A DNA stretch of 64,000 nucleotides from Rhizobium bangladeshense (GCF_017357245.1 NZ_CP071612.1:3103001-3167000); one strand, 5' to 3'. Shown: positions 34,962-44,995, counted from the first letter of the stretch. Numbers and translations: made by a program. The notes: generated by a model not told the origin, from the letters alone.

Positions 34962-34986
34962 GTTTCTGTTCCCTTCCGTCTCGCGC

Positions 34987-36267
34987 TTACGCATTGGCCG
35001 CTGCACTGGCGGCAGCTGTCTTGTTGCGCTTCTCGAGCACCGCTTCGGTGATCGAGTTCGGGATGCGCCGCGGCGTCTCGACTAGGCCGAGCACCGGCAT
35101 GGCAACCAGGAAGAAGGCGAAGTAAAGGAGCGTGCAGATCTGCGAGATGATGACGAAGCTCCCTTCCGCCGGCTGAGACCCGAGCCAGCCGAGGATGATC
35201 GCGTTGATCACGAACAGCCAGAAGAACAACTTGTACCAGGGACGGTAGACCGCAGAGCGAACCTTGGAGGTATCAAGCCAGGGCAGGAAGAACAGCACGA
35301 TGATCGCGCCGAACATCACGAGCACGCCGCCGAGCTTGGAGTCGATCGGGCCGATGTTGAAGGTGATCGAACGCAGCATCGCGTAGAAGGGCAGGAAATA
35401 CCATTCCGGAACGATGTGTGCCGGCGTCTTCAACGGGTCGGCCGGGATATAGTTGTCGGCATGGCCGAGGAAGTTCGGCATATAGAAGACGAAATACGCA
35501 TAGACCAGCAGGAAGACCGATACGCCGAGCGCATCCTTCATCGTCGCATATGGCGTGAAGCGCACGGTGTCCGTCTTCGTCTTGACCTCGACGCCGGTCG
35601 GGTTGGTCTGGCCGGTGACGTGCAGCGCCCAGATGTGCAGGACGACGACGCCGGCGATCATGAAGGGCAGCAGGTAGTGCAGCGAGAAGAAGCGGTTCAG
35701 CGTCGGCTGTTCGACGGCAAAGCCGCCGAGCAGGAACTGCTGGAGCGATTCGCCGATCATCGGGAAGGCCGAGAAGAAGCCGGTGATGACGGTCGCGCCC
35801 CAGAAGGACATCTGGCCCCAGGGCAGGACATAGCCCATGAAGCCGGTCGCCATCATCAGCAGGTAGATGACGACGCCGAGGATCCAGAGGATTTCGCGCG
35901 GCGCCTTATAGGAGCCGTAATAGAGGCCGCGGGCGATGTGCAGGTAGACGGCGACGAAGAAGAAGGATGCGCCGTTGGCATGCATGTAGCGCAGCAGCCA
36001 GCCATGGTTGACGTCGCGCATGATCTTTTCAACGGAGTTGAAGGCGATCGCTGTGTCCGCGGCGTAATGCATGGCGAGCACGATACCCGTCAGGATCTGC
36101 ACGACCAGCATGACGGAGAGCATGGCGCCAAAAGTATAGGCATAGTTCAGGTTTCTCGGAACCGGATATGCCACGAAGCTGTCATACACCATGCGCGGCA
36201 GCGGCAGGCGCGCATCGACCCATTTCTCGAAGCCGGTTGATGGTTCGTAGCTGGAATGGCCACTCAT
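34987..36267 (-). CDS. petB: Cytochrome b of the bc1 complex
   Basis: 426 residues, longer than mitochondrial cytochrome b, as usual for the bacterial type with a full set of eight helices. [40 protein letters not shown] and [20 protein letters not shown] are characteristic, with the QP-site PEWY intact. It holds hemes bL and bH and the two quinone sites. It sits between the Rieske (14 bases upstream) and cytochrome c1 genes. ATG 36267. Confidence 0.97.
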   Translation of the reverse strand: MSGHSSYEPSTGFEKWVDARLPLPRMVYDSFVAYPVPRNLNYAYTFGAMLSVMLVVQILTGIVLAMHYAADTAIAFNSVEKIMRDVNHGWLLRYMHANGASFFFVAVYLHIARGLYYGSYKAPREILWILGVVIYLLMMATGFMGYVLPWGQMSFWGATVITGFFSAFPMIGESLQQFLLGGFAVEQPTLNRFFSLHYLLPFMIAGVVVLHIWALHVTGQTNPTGVEVKTKTDTVRFTPYATMKDALGVSVFLLVYAYFVFYMPNFLGHADNYIPADPLKTPAHIVPEWYFLPFYAMLRSITFNIGPIDSKLGGVLVMFGAIIVLFFLPWLDTSKVRSAVYRPWYKLFFWLFVINAIILGWLGSQPAEGSFVIISQICTLLYFAFFLVAMPVLGLVETPRRIPNSITEAVLEKRNKTAAASAAANA

Positions 36268-36281
36268 GAATCAGTCTCCCC

Positions 36282-36860
36282 TCAACCGATCTTGATTTTG
36301 GTATCGGACACAAATGAAAAGGTCGGGATCGCCAGGTTCTCAGGCGCAGGACCCTTCCGGATGCGGCCGGCCGTATCGTAGACCGAGCCATGGCAGGGAC
36401 AGAACCAACCATTGTATTCGCCGGCCTGGCCGAGCGGGACGCAACCGAGATGGGTGCAGGTACCGATCATGACGATCCAGTTTTCCTTGCCTTCGCCGCC
36501 CGAGCGGTCGACGCCCGTTGCCTGAGCGTCGGCAGGAAGGTTTGCATTGCGGGCCACCGGATCCTTGAGGTCCGACATCGGAACATCGGCTGCGGCCTTG
36601 ACTTCTTCCGGCGTGCGGTTGCGGATGAAGATCGGCTTGCCACGCCACTTCACCGTCAAGGACATGCCGGGCTCGAGGCTTGCGACATCGACTTCGATGG
36701 AAGCCAGCGCCAGCGTCGACGCATCCGGGCGCATCTGGTCGATGAACGGCCATGCGAACGCTGCGGCGCCGACAGCACCAGCCATACCAGTGGTGAGATA
36801 AAGGAAATCACGGCGAGTGGGCTCTGTCGAAGCCTCGCTTGTCGTTTCGTGTTCGCTCAC
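36282..36860 (-). CDS. petA: Ubiquinol-cytochrome c reductase iron-sulfur (Rieske) subunit
   Basis: 192 residues. An N-terminal twin-Arg-like stretch TRRDFLYLTTGMAGAVGAAA anchors it in the membrane. The [2Fe-2S] cluster boxes are CTHLGC and CPCHGS, both intact. First gene of petABC; the start at 36860 leads a 287-base divergent gap shared with the EEP gene at 37147. Confidence 0.97.
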   Translation of the reverse strand: MSEHETTSEASTEPTRRDFLYLTTGMAGAVGAAAFAWPFIDQMRPDASTLALASIEVDVASLEPGMSLTVKWRGKPIFIRNRTPEEVKAAADVPMSDLKDPVARNANLPADAQATGVDRSGGEGKENWIVMIGTCTHLGCVPLGQAGEYNGWFCPCHGSVYDTAGRIRKGPAPENLAIPTFSFVSDTKIKIG

Positions 36861-37146
36861 GGCTTAACCATCCTCTGCGCAAATATCGCGGAATTCCGCC
36901 CTGCCCCCTCTACCAACGAATCTCTCTAGACACAATTCGGCCATAGACTCCCCGGTAATCCGGCGCGTTCTAAGCTTGATCGCAAATTATGTCCAGCCTT
37001 GACAAGGGGATGTGGGCACAATGTCGCGGGAAATTTCCGATGAACTTTTTAAGGCAAATACCCACTTGCCGTTATGCTGCATTGCAACAAAAAAGCTGGC
37101 ATGATAGGCGCAGTCGCAGCCAAGCCAGCAAGCCGGACCGAAGCGG
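36861..37146. promoter_or_regulatory. Divergent gap between petA and EEP-family genes
   Basis: 286 bases that should hold the petABC promoter (minus) and the promoter of the plus-strand nuclease-like gene. No consensus box is unambiguous. No RNA gene seen. Confidence 0.4.
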
Positions 37147-38079
37147 ATGAGAGACACGATTTTTTGCGTATTCAGCGTCCTCACGACCCTTGTCCTCGCC
37201 ATTATCTCTCTGCGCTACGTCAAAGATTTCTATCTGCTTTCCTTCTTTTACAGCTTCCAACTCCACCTGGCGCTGGCCGCAGCGGTCGCTTCCGTCGCGG
37301 CCTTTCTCGTCAAACGGCATTGGTACGCGTTGCTGACGCTCGGCGTGTCGGTGATGCTCGCCGTCCATGGTGTCGTGATGGCGCGTGAATTCGTAGAACC
37401 CGCCATCGACGAGCGCCGCCCTGTTCTCTTCCGGCTTATGTCCTTCAACATCGAGAATGATAATTTCGCAAACGGCCGTGATATCGCCGACATGGTCATC
37501 GCCTCTGGCGCCGATGTCGTCAACATCCTCGAGGCCGAGCCGCTGCTGTCCGAACTGCCGCGGCTCTTGCAGACCTATCCTTATTACGTCGGCTGCGGCA
37601 TCGGCATGGAGCAATGCGATACGCTCGTCTTGTCGAAGCGCCCTCTCATCGAGCCCCACATCCGCAACCTCGGGCTCCTCTGGCGCAACCGGCTGACGAT
37701 CTCGACGATCGATTTCGACGGCCGGAAGGTCAATTTCCTCGCCGCGCACCTGACCAAGCCCTATTACGATGAATTCCACGGCCTTGAAATCGAAGATCTC
37801 GCCGAGCTTATCCCTTCGCTGCCGGGACCGCTCGTGCTTGCCGGCGACTTCAACACCTCGATTCTGGCTCCTGACATGCAGTATCTCATGCGCAGCCAGG
37901 GCTTGGGTACGGTGTCGCTGGAACCAGCCACGTGGCCGATCATCGCCGGCCCCTTCGGTATTGCGATCGATCACGTTTTCAGCAAAGCGCCCCTACGGCT
38001 GAAATCGGTCCGCCGCATCCCGAACAGTTTCGGATCAAACCATTTTGGCCTGATGGCGGATTTCGCCATCGATCCTTGA
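37147..38079 (+). CDS. Membrane-anchored endonuclease/exonuclease/phosphatase-family protein
   Basis: 310 residues. Three N-terminal membrane helices (RDTIFCVFSVLTTLVLAII and those to about 90) precede an EEP domain: SFNIENDNFANGRDIADMV (metal-site Asn), VVNILEAE, LAGDFNTSIL and GSNHFGLMADF. The EEP core is intact, so it should be a phosphodiesterase or nuclease. Orthologs occur as isolated genes in rhizobia. Its 3' end overlaps the ABC gene on the other strand by 45 bases. Confidence 0.88.
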   Translation: MRDTIFCVFSVLTTLVLAIISLRYVKDFYLLSFFYSFQLHLALAAAVASVAAFLVKRHWYALLTLGVSVMLAVHGVVMAREFVEPAIDERRPVLFRLMSFNIENDNFANGRDIADMVIASGADVVNILEAEPLLSELPRLLQTYPYYVGCGIGMEQCDTLVLSKRPLIEPHIRNLGLLWRNRLTISTIDFDGRKVNFLAAHLTKPYYDEFHGLEIEDLAELIPSLPGPLVLAGDFNTSILAPDMQYLMRSQGLGTVSLEPATWPIIAGPFGIAIDHVFSKAPLRLKSVRRIPNSFGSNHFGLMADFAIDP

Positions 38080-39948
38080 GGCCTGGCCTCCGTCGGACGC
38101 GAGGAAGCCGCCGGACTGGCGTGCCCAGAGTTCGGCGTAGAGCCCGCCGCGGCGAAGCAGCTCGTCGTGGCTACCCTCCTCGATGATCCGACCAAGATCG
38201 ACCACGATCAGCCGGTCGAGGGCGGCGATCGTCGACAGCCGGTGGGCGATTGCAAGCACCGTCTTGCCCTCCATGATCCGGTGGAGATTGGACTGGATCG
38301 CTTCCTCCACTTCCGAATCGAGCGCCGACGTCGCTTCGTCGAGCACGAGGATCGGGGCGTCCTTCAGCATGACCCTGGCAATGGCGATGCGCTGCCGCTG
38401 GCCGCCCGACAGTTTGACGCCGCGTTCGCCGACATGCGCGTCGAAGCCTCTACGGCCCTGCTGATCCTGCAGGCGCGAGATGAAGTCGATGGCTTCGGCG
38501 CGCCTGGCCGCCTCGACCAGCCGCTCCTCGCCGGCATCCGGCCGTCCGAACAGGATATTGTCGCGCACCGAACGATGCAGCAGCGACGTGTCCTGGCTGA
38601 CAACGCCGATCTGCATCCTGAGCGATTCCTGGGTCACGGCCGATATATCCTGGCCGTCGACGAGGATGCGCCCCTCCTGGAGGTCATAGAGACGCAGCAG
38701 CAGGTTCATCAACGTCGATTTTCCCGCGCCCGAACGGCCAACGATCCCGACCTTTTCGCCCGGGCGGATGGTCAGGGAGAAATTCTCGACAATCGGCTGC
38801 TGGCCTTTGCCGTAGCGGAAGGAAACATTGTCGAAACGGATGCCTGGCTGCCGGATCGCCAGGCTCTTTGCATCGGGCCGATCGACAAGCCCGAGCGGCT
38901 GCGAGATCAGTTCCGCGGCGTTCTGGATGGTGCCGAGATTGCGCATGATCCCGTTGAATTGCGTCATCAGCCGCCCGAGCAGGAAATTCAGCCGGAGCAC
39001 CAATGCAAGCGAGAATGCCACCGCGCCCGAGCTGACGAGGCCGCGCAGCCAGAGATCGACGCTCAATCCCGCCATCGTTACGATCATCAGGCCGGAGAGC
39101 AGCGCCATCGAGGCCCTCACACCGGTGATGAACCGCGTGAAGCGCAGCACCGTATCCTGGTAGATGTCGAAGCCCTGCCGCATGTATCGATCGCTCTCCT
39201 CGTCGCGTGCAAACAGCTTCAGTGTCTGCATGTTGCTGTAAGAATCGACCATCCTGCCGTTCAGCATCGATCCGGCTTCCGCGGTTTCGCGGGAGTGATA
39301 ACGGATGCGCGGGACGAAATGGCGAGCGAGCAGGCTGAAAGCGCCGAGCCAGAACAGCACGACGGCTGCGAGCGAAAAATCCAGCCGGGCGACGAGCGCG
39401 ATCGTGGTTGCGGCATAAATGCCGACAAACCACACGCTTTCCATCAGCGAAGTGACGAGATCGCCGGTCGCCTGCCCTGCCGACCAGACCTTGGTGACAA
39501 TACGTCCGGAGAAATCGCTCTGAAAGAACGACAATGACTGTCGGGAGACATGGAGATAAGATTGCCAGCGTGCTAGATTATAGAAGCCGGGCGTGATCAC
39601 CTGCTGGTCGACGAGCGCGATCAAGAAGGCGACGACGAAGCGCGCGACGCCGATGAGAGCGAGCATGCCGAACAGCTCGCCGCCATGGGCCGCGAGAAGG
39701 CCGCTCCAGCCGGCGCCGGGCGTGGTGCTGGCGAGAATATCGACCAGACGCCCAACGAACCAGAAGAGTGCGGCCTCGATTGCCGCCGACATGCCGCCGA
39801 GAATGAGCATGGCGATGAACGGCATCTTCGCCTGGCCGATGTAGAACCAGATGAATCCGAGAGTAGCGCGCGGCGGCTGCAAGTTGTCGCGTGGGCGGAA
39901 AGGATCGATCCAGGTTTCGAACAGGCGGAAGACGGGTCGCAGAAACAT
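38035..39948 (-). CDS. ABC exporter, fused permease-ATPase (copy 1)
   Basis: 637 residues, type IV exporter half-transporter. Six membrane helices in the first 330 residues or so; ATPase with Walker A GRSGAGKST (about 402), LSGGQRQRIAIAR (about 512), Walker B ILVLDEATSALD (about 530) and AIAHRLS. It resembles MsbA/lipid and drug exporters. The MFLRPVFRLFETWIDPFR start mirrors that of the paralog at 42303. The 45-base end overlaps the EEP gene. Substrate unknown. Confidence 0.93.
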   Translation of the reverse strand: MFLRPVFRLFETWIDPFRPRDNLQPPRATLGFIWFYIGQAKMPFIAMLILGGMSAAIEAALFWFVGRLVDILASTTPGAGWSGLLAAHGGELFGMLALIGVARFVVAFLIALVDQQVITPGFYNLARWQSYLHVSRQSLSFFQSDFSGRIVTKVWSAGQATGDLVTSLMESVWFVGIYAATTIALVARLDFSLAAVVLFWLGAFSLLARHFVPRIRYHSRETAEAGSMLNGRMVDSYSNMQTLKLFARDEESDRYMRQGFDIYQDTVLRFTRFITGVRASMALLSGLMIVTMAGLSVDLWLRGLVSSGAVAFSLALVLRLNFLLGRLMTQFNGIMRNLGTIQNAAELISQPLGLVDRPDAKSLAIRQPGIRFDNVSFRYGKGQQPIVENFSLTIRPGEKVGIVGRSGAGKSTLMNLLLRLYDLQEGRILVDGQDISAVTQESLRMQIGVVSQDTSLLHRSVRDNILFGRPDAGEERLVEAARRAEAIDFISRLQDQQGRRGFDAHVGERGVKLSGGQRQRIAIARVMLKDAPILVLDEATSALDSEVEEAIQSNLHRIMEGKTVLAIAHRLSTIAALDRLIVVDLGRIIEEGSHDELLRRGGLYAELWARQSGGFLASDGGQASRIDGEIRHQAKMV

Positions 39949-40110
39949 GGAAGCGATATAGGCGGATTGAGAGGAGCGGCAAAGGGAATGATAAGCGGAC
40001 GCAACCTTATATTTTGGTAATCAACGATAACATCGGCGGCATCGCCATTGACTGCCCCCGAACCCGTCACAATCTGACGATAGGATCGCGCTTCACCGGA
40101 GAGAAGGCTC

Positions 40111-40341
40111 ATGGAAACGAAAATGCTCGATGCGCATATTCCGCTTCCGCTTGCAGAAAGGTTGGATGCCCTGGCTCTCGACCTGGCGCTGCCGCGCGAC
40201 GTGATCGTCACCGATGCCATCGCCGCCTGGCTCGACAGCGAGGAGCGCCGCCGCATCGTGACGCTGCGCACGATCGCAGCCGCCAACACCATCATCGTCG
40301 TCGAACATGACCGCGTGATCGACTGGGCCGACAGTCTTTAA
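40111..40341 (+). CDS. Orphan ribbon-helix-helix (CopG/ParD-like) protein
   Basis: 76 residues. HIPLPLAERLDALALDLAL, then VIVTDAIAAWLDSEERRR, and the end VVEHDRVIDWADSL. The C-terminal ...VIDWADSL ending is seen in antitoxins of ParD-like type that pair with a ParE/RelE toxin, but no toxin gene follows (the next plus-strand frame is antisense to the ABC gene). GGAGAGAAGG precedes ATG 40111. Probably a stand-alone regulator or a relic antitoxin. It lies between the two ABC exporters. Confidence 0.72.
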   Translation: METKMLDAHIPLPLAERLDALALDLALPRDVIVTDAIAAWLDSEERRRIVTLRTIAAANTIIVVEHDRVIDWADSL

Positions 40342-40446
40342 AGATTGGGCCGACAGGACCGGCGCCGGTCCTGGACATTCATCTGGCGAGCACAGATCTT
40401 AGTCATAAATGGCAAGCCCTTCCCGACTACGCCGAGAGGGCTTCTC

Positions 40447-42303
40447 TCATTCCGCAGCCTCTTCCGCCTCTTCGGCGTGATCAGAGAGGAAGCCGCCGGA
40501 CTGGCGGTTCCAGAGGTCGGCGTAGATGCCGCCGGTTCCGATCAGTTCGGCGTGCGAACCGGCCTCGATGATCCTGCCCTTGTCGAGCACGATCAGCCGG
40601 TCCATCTCCGTCAACGTCGAAAGCCGGTGGGCGATCGCGATCACCGTCTTGCCTTCCATCAGAGCGAAGAGGTTTTCCTGGATCGCCGCCTCGACCTCCG
40701 AATCGAGCGCCGATGTCGCCTCATCGAGCACCAGGATCGGCGCGTCCTTCAGGAACACGCGGGCGATCGCGATACGCTGGCGCTGGCCGCCGGAGAGCTT
40801 GACGCCGCGTTCGCCGACCTGCGCGTCGAGCCCCTGGCGGCCCTGCATGTCGACGAGGCCTTCGATGAACTCCCAGGCATTGGCGCGCTTGGCGGCCTCG
40901 ATCACTTCGGCGTCGCTCGCCTCCGGCCGGCCATAGGCGATGTTGTCGCGGATCGAGCGGTGCAGCAGCGAGGTGTCCTGCGTCACCACGCCAATCAGCG
41001 AACGCAGGCTCTCCTGCGAGACGCCCGATATATCCTGCCCGTCGATCGTGATGCGGCCCGCCTCCAGATCGTAGAAACGCAACAGCAGGTTCATCAGCGT
41101 CGTCTTGCCGGCGCCGGAGCGACCGACCAGGCCGACTTTCTCGCCGGCCTTGATATCGAGCGAGAGATTGTCGATAACACCCTTGCCCTTGCCATAGTGG
41201 AAGCGGATGCGATCGTAATGGATCGCCCCCTTCTTTGCCGTCATCGCGGGCGCATTCGGCTTGTCGATGATGTCGTGCTGCTTGCTCATCATCTCCATGC
41301 CGTCATAGACCGTGCCAATATTCTCGAACAGCGCCGAGACTTCCCACATGATCCACTGCGACATGCCGTTGACGCGCATGGCAAGACCGATGGCGATGGC
41401 GATCGCGCCGACGGAGATCGCCCCGTTCAGCCAAAACCAGATCGACATGCCCGAGACGACGAAAAGCGCGAGGCAGTTGTTCACATAAACGCTTATATGA
41501 AACAGCGTTACCTTGCGCATCTGCGTGTGCACGGTCTGCAGGAACTCGTCCATGCCCTGCTTGGCATAGATCTCCTCGCGTCCCGCGTGCGAGAACAGCT
41601 TGACGGTCGCGATGTTCGTATAGCTGTCGACCACGCGGCCCGTCATCATCGAGCGCGCATCCGCCTGCTGGGCCGCGATCTTGCGAAGCCGCGGCACGAA
41701 ATAAGAGACAATGCTGACATAGACGGCGAGCCAGACGAGGATCGGGATCATCAGTCGCCAATCGGCCGCCGCGATCACGATGATCATCGTCAGGAAATAA
41801 CTGACGACGTAGACGAAGACGTCGAGGATCTTCATCACAGTTTCGCGCACGGCAAGCGACGTCTGCATCACCTTGGTAGCGACGCGCCCGGCAAACTCGT
41901 TGGCGAAGAACGACATGCTGTGGCGCAGCAGGAAGCGGTGCATCTGCCAGCGCGCCATCATCGGATAATTGCCGAGCAGCATCTGGTGCATGATGAGGGA
42001 ATCGAGCCCGGCCGCCAGCGGCAAGCCCACAAGCACCAGCGCCCCCATCCAAAACAGCTTGTAGCCTTCCGTCTGCAGGAAGGTTGAACGATCGGCATTA
42101 GTCAGCCAGTCGACAATATCGCCCAGGAACTGGAAGAGCGCCACTTCGCCGATGGCGATCAGCGAAGTCAGCACCGCCATCAGGCCGAGCCAGGGCGCCG
42201 CCGGCTTGCTGTAATGCCAGCAGAAGGCAAAGAGGCCTTTCGGAGGAGCCGCGGGCTCCTCGCTCGGAAAGGGATTGAGTCGCTGTTCGAACCAGCCAAA
42301 CAT
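40447..42303 (-). CDS. ABC exporter, fused permease-ATPase (copy 2)
   Basis: 618 residues, clear paralog of the 38035-39948 product: same six helices and ATPase with Walker A GRSGAGKTT (about 391), LSGGQRQRIAIAR, ILVLDEATSALD and AIAHRLS. The ATG at 42303 (MFGWFEQRLNPF) has CGGAG eight bases before it, so I prefer it to an earlier ATG at 42321. An N-terminal soluble segment includes SEEPAAPPKG. Both genes lie on the minus strand either side of an RHH gene; a heterodimer is possible. Confidence 0.93.
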   Translation of the reverse strand: MFGWFEQRLNPFPSEEPAAPPKGLFAFCWHYSKPAAPWLGLMAVLTSLIAIGEVALFQFLGDIVDWLTNADRSTFLQTEGYKLFWMGALVLVGLPLAAGLDSLIMHQMLLGNYPMMARWQMHRFLLRHSMSFFANEFAGRVATKVMQTSLAVRETVMKILDVFVYVVSYFLTMIIVIAAADWRLMIPILVWLAVYVSIVSYFVPRLRKIAAQQADARSMMTGRVVDSYTNIATVKLFSHAGREEIYAKQGMDEFLQTVHTQMRKVTLFHISVYVNNCLALFVVSGMSIWFWLNGAISVGAIAIAIGLAMRVNGMSQWIMWEVSALFENIGTVYDGMEMMSKQHDIIDKPNAPAMTAKKGAIHYDRIRFHYGKGKGVIDNLSLDIKAGEKVGLVGRSGAGKTTLMNLLLRFYDLEAGRITIDGQDISGVSQESLRSLIGVVTQDTSLLHRSIRDNIAYGRPEASDAEVIEAAKRANAWEFIEGLVDMQGRQGLDAQVGERGVKLSGGQRQRIAIARVFLKDAPILVLDEATSALDSEVEAAIQENLFALMEGKTVIAIAHRLSTLTEMDRLIVLDKGRIIEAGSHAELIGTGGIYADLWNRQSGGFLSDHAEEAEEAAE

Positions 42304-42451
42304 GAAATTGCTCCGAAACACCAGCGTTCCGGCTCCCGGCTTTGCGCCATCTCAGCGCCATGCAAGCACATATGGGAACCGGACGTTCAAGGGGCGAGGC
42401 TGAAACAGCCGCGCGATGGATCAAAAGGGAAGTTTTAGAAAGAAGCCCGCT

Positions 42452-42517
42452 CTAGCGGCGCCATGTCACCTTGACCGGCATCACGGCGGGAAAGCGCATA
42501 TTGAGCAAAATATTCAT
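42452..42517 (-). CDS. Possible 21-residue peptide upstream of ABC exporter copy 2
   Basis: Reading frame of 21 codons plus stop, product starting MNILLNMRFPAVMPVKVTWR and ending RR. AGGGAGGG lies five bases upstream of the ATG, which is stronger than for most genes here. It lies 150 bases upstream of the exporter start, on the same strand, so it could be a leader peptide. Coding status is unproven: conservation in related genomes is needed. Confidence 0.4.
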   Translation of the reverse strand: MNILLNMRFPAVMPVKVTWRR

Positions 42518-42687
42518 GTGGCCCTCCCTGCTGGCGTTGGAAGAGGTGCATGCATAACGCGAAAACCGCGAAATTTCTAGGCCTTTACGGATATACATCG
42601 AACGTTTTCGGGCCAAACCGCGCCCCGTTGCGCCGAAATCACAGTTGTATTAGGCCTCCCGCGTCGAAAAGAATAGGCGGCGCCTCA

Positions 42688-43149
42688 ATGACAGATCTCA
42701 GACTGGCACTCTACCAGCCGGACATTCCCGGCAATACCGGCACGATCCTGCGCCTTGCCGCGTGCCTCGGTTTTGCCGTCGATTTGATCGAGCCCGCCGG
42801 CTTCGACGTCTCCGACCGCAACCTGAAACGATCGGGAATGGATTATATCGCCGCCGCCGCGCTGACCCGCCATGTCAGCTGGGACCGCTTCGAGGCGTGG
42901 CGCGCCACGGCCGGCCGCCGCCTGATCCTCGCCTCCACCAAGGCTGCGGATCGCTATACCGACTTCGCCTTCCATTCTGATGACATCCTGCTTTTCGGGC
43001 GCGAAAGCGCCGGCGTGCCGGACCACGTTCATGAGAGAGCCGACGCCAGGATCTTGATCCCGATGGTCGATGGCCAGCGCTCACTCAACGTCGCGGTCGC
43101 GTCAGCCATGATCGTCGGTGAGGCGATGCGCCAGACCCTGTGGGCTTGA
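42688..43149 (+). CDS. trmL: tRNA (cytidine/uridine-34-2'-O)-methyltransferase TrmL
   Basis: 153 residues, the minimal SPOUT enzyme that 2'-O-methylates the wobble base of some tRNA-Leu isoacceptors. QPDIPGNTGTILRLAACLGF, ILLFGRESAGVPDHVHE and RSLNVAVASAMIVGE (SPOUT knot) are intact. The ATG at 42688 matches the family length; a longer frame begins at 42550. It diverges from the ABC exporter and its putative leader. Confidence 0.95.
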   Translation: MTDLRLALYQPDIPGNTGTILRLAACLGFAVDLIEPAGFDVSDRNLKRSGMDYIAAAALTRHVSWDRFEAWRATAGRRLILASTKAADRYTDFAFHSDDILLFGRESAGVPDHVHERADARILIPMVDGQRSLNVAVASAMIVGEAMRQTLWA

Positions 43150-43345
43150 TTGGCCCCGCCTACAAGCGATTGCCGATTAACCGGCGAGTGTCGGAAATCG
43201 ACATTGCCAATCGGTCAATCCGGCGTATATTTAATTAGCCGGGAAACCAAAAGTCTCGCGCGATCCTCGGAAATTCAATGGCTTGTGGAGAACCGCCTCA
43301 GGCCACCGCAGCTCTAGGCTAAAAGAAAGCAGAATAAAACAAGAA

Positions 43346-44992
43346 ATGGATTCCACGATCATCATGATCAACCTGTTCGGAGCCGTGGCACTGCTGCTGT
43401 TCGGCCTCGCGCAAGTGAAGGACGGGGTGTCCAGAGCCTTCGGCGCCCGGCTGAGAACGGGGTTGGCGACCGGCACACGGGGCAGCGCTCGTTCATTCTT
43501 GTCGGGTCTCGTGGCGACCGTCGCGTTGCAGAGCTCGACCGCAACGGCGCTGATGACCGCCTCCTTTGTCGAACGTGATCTCATCAAGCCGCGCATGGCG
43601 CAGATTGTCCTGCTCGGCGCCAATGTCGGCACTGCGATCACCGCCTGGATCGTCGCCACCGGCATCGAATGGCTCTCACCTTTACTTATCCTCGCTGGTA
43701 TCGTGCTTTGCCGCGGCCCTTCCAACACCAGCAAGGGCGGCGGGATAGCGCTTGTCGGGGTCGGGCTGATGCTGCTCTCGCTGCATCTTCTTAGCCTTGC
43801 GACGGAGCCGATGCGTGACTCTCCCGCCCTAGCTGCCTTCATCAGCCTGCTGGGCGGCGCCCTGCCCGTGGCGCTCCTCTTCTCGGCAGCGCTCGCGTTC
43901 GTCTCTTCGTCAAGCCTCGCGGTCGTAGTACTCATCCTATCGATCGCGTCGACCGGGCTCATCTCCGCAGAACTCGTTATTGTGTTGGTACTTGGCGCCA
44001 ATCTCGGCGGCGCAATACCGCCTGTTGTTGCGACATTGTCCGGGCCGGTCTCGGCACGACGCGTCACCCTCGGCAATCTCGCCGTTCGCACGCTCGGCTG
44101 TTTCATCGTCCTGCCGCTGGTGGGCTATGGTGCCGAACTTATCCGGATGCTGCCTTTCGGTCCGGCGAAGCTGCCGGTTGACGCTCATCTGGCTTTCAAT
44201 CTTCTGCTTGCCGCGCTCGCCTGGCCCTTCTCACGATCGATCGCCGTATTGATGGCTCGGCTAGTGCCAGATCAGCCGGAGCCTGAGGACGCTCCGAAAT
44301 ATCTTGACGCGCAGGAACTTTCGACGCCGGTCATTGCCCTTGCCAGCGCCACTCGGGAAGTGCTCGGCATAGGAGATCTCATCGAGCGCATGCTGATGCG
44401 GGTTTCCGACGCCTTCGAACGGAACGACGCATCCAAGCTTGCCGAGATTGCAGCCCTCGAAGAGCGTGTCGACCGGCTGCAGCAGGCGGTGAAGGTCTAC
44501 CTCTCGAAGCTCGGCCGCGAAGGCCTCAGCGACGAAAACGGCCGCCGCACCATTGTCGTTATCGACTATGCCATCAATCTCGAACATATGGGCGACATCA
44601 TCGAGAAGGGTCTGGCGGAACAAGTGACAAAGAAGATTTCGCTCGGACTGAGATTTTCCGAAGACGGCCACCAGGAACTGCGCAAGCTGTTCGATCTGAC
44701 AATCGATAACTTGCGGGTCGCCCAGACAATTTTCGTCACCCGCGATTTCAATCTCGCGCGCCAAATGATGGAAACGAAAGTCGAGGTCCGCCGCATGGAG
44801 AAGCAGTCGGCCGAACACCATCTCGAACGTCTGCGTGACGGACGTGCCGACAGCCTTCAGACAAGCTCGCTGCATCTCGACATGCTGCGCGATTTGAAGC
44901 GCATCAACGCCCACATCGTCTCGGTTGCGCACCCGATCATGGATGAAAGCGGATTGCTGATTGAAAGCCGCGTGCGGACTGCCGCGGAATGA
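43346..44992 (+). CDS. Na/Pi cotransporter-PhoU fusion protein
   Basis: 548 residues. N-terminal half is the Na+/phosphate symporter family II (LLFGLAQVKDGVSRAFG, then QSSTATALMTASFVERDL, VLGANLGGAIPPVVATLSG) with about eight helices; the C-terminal 220 residues resemble PhoU (ASKLAEIAALEERVDRLQQA, YAINLEHMGDIIEKGLAEQV). Relatives act as phosphate transport or efflux and are not well studied in rhizobia. The start at 43346 is preceded by weak AAGAA. Ends 3 bases before the convergent unknown gene. Confidence 0.9.
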   Translation: MDSTIIMINLFGAVALLLFGLAQVKDGVSRAFGARLRTGLATGTRGSARSFLSGLVATVALQSSTATALMTASFVERDLIKPRMAQIVLLGANVGTAITAWIVATGIEWLSPLLILAGIVLCRGPSNTSKGGGIALVGVGLMLLSLHLLSLATEPMRDSPALAAFISLLGGALPVALLFSAALAFVSSSSLAVVVLILSIASTGLISAELVIVLVLGANLGGAIPPVVATLSGPVSARRVTLGNLAVRTLGCFIVLPLVGYGAELIRMLPFGPAKLPVDAHLAFNLLLAALAWPFSRSIAVLMARLVPDQPEPEDAPKYLDAQELSTPVIALASATREVLGIGDLIERMLMRVSDAFERNDASKLAEIAALEERVDRLQQAVKVYLSKLGREGLSDENGRRTIVVIDYAINLEHMGDIIEKGLAEQVTKKISLGLRFSEDGHQELRKLFDLTIDNLRVAQTIFVTRDFNLARQMMETKVEVRRMEKQSAEHHLERLRDGRADSLQTSSLHLDMLRDLKRINAHIVSVAHPIMDESGLLIESRVRTAAE

Positions 44993-44995
44993 CGG

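Noticed and set aside
40345..42087. 580-codon plus-strand open frame opposite ABC exporter copy 2
   Set aside because: It is the reverse complement of a gene with every ABC motif; composition (His, Asp, Arg, Gln rich) is that of an antisense frame in GC-rich DNA.
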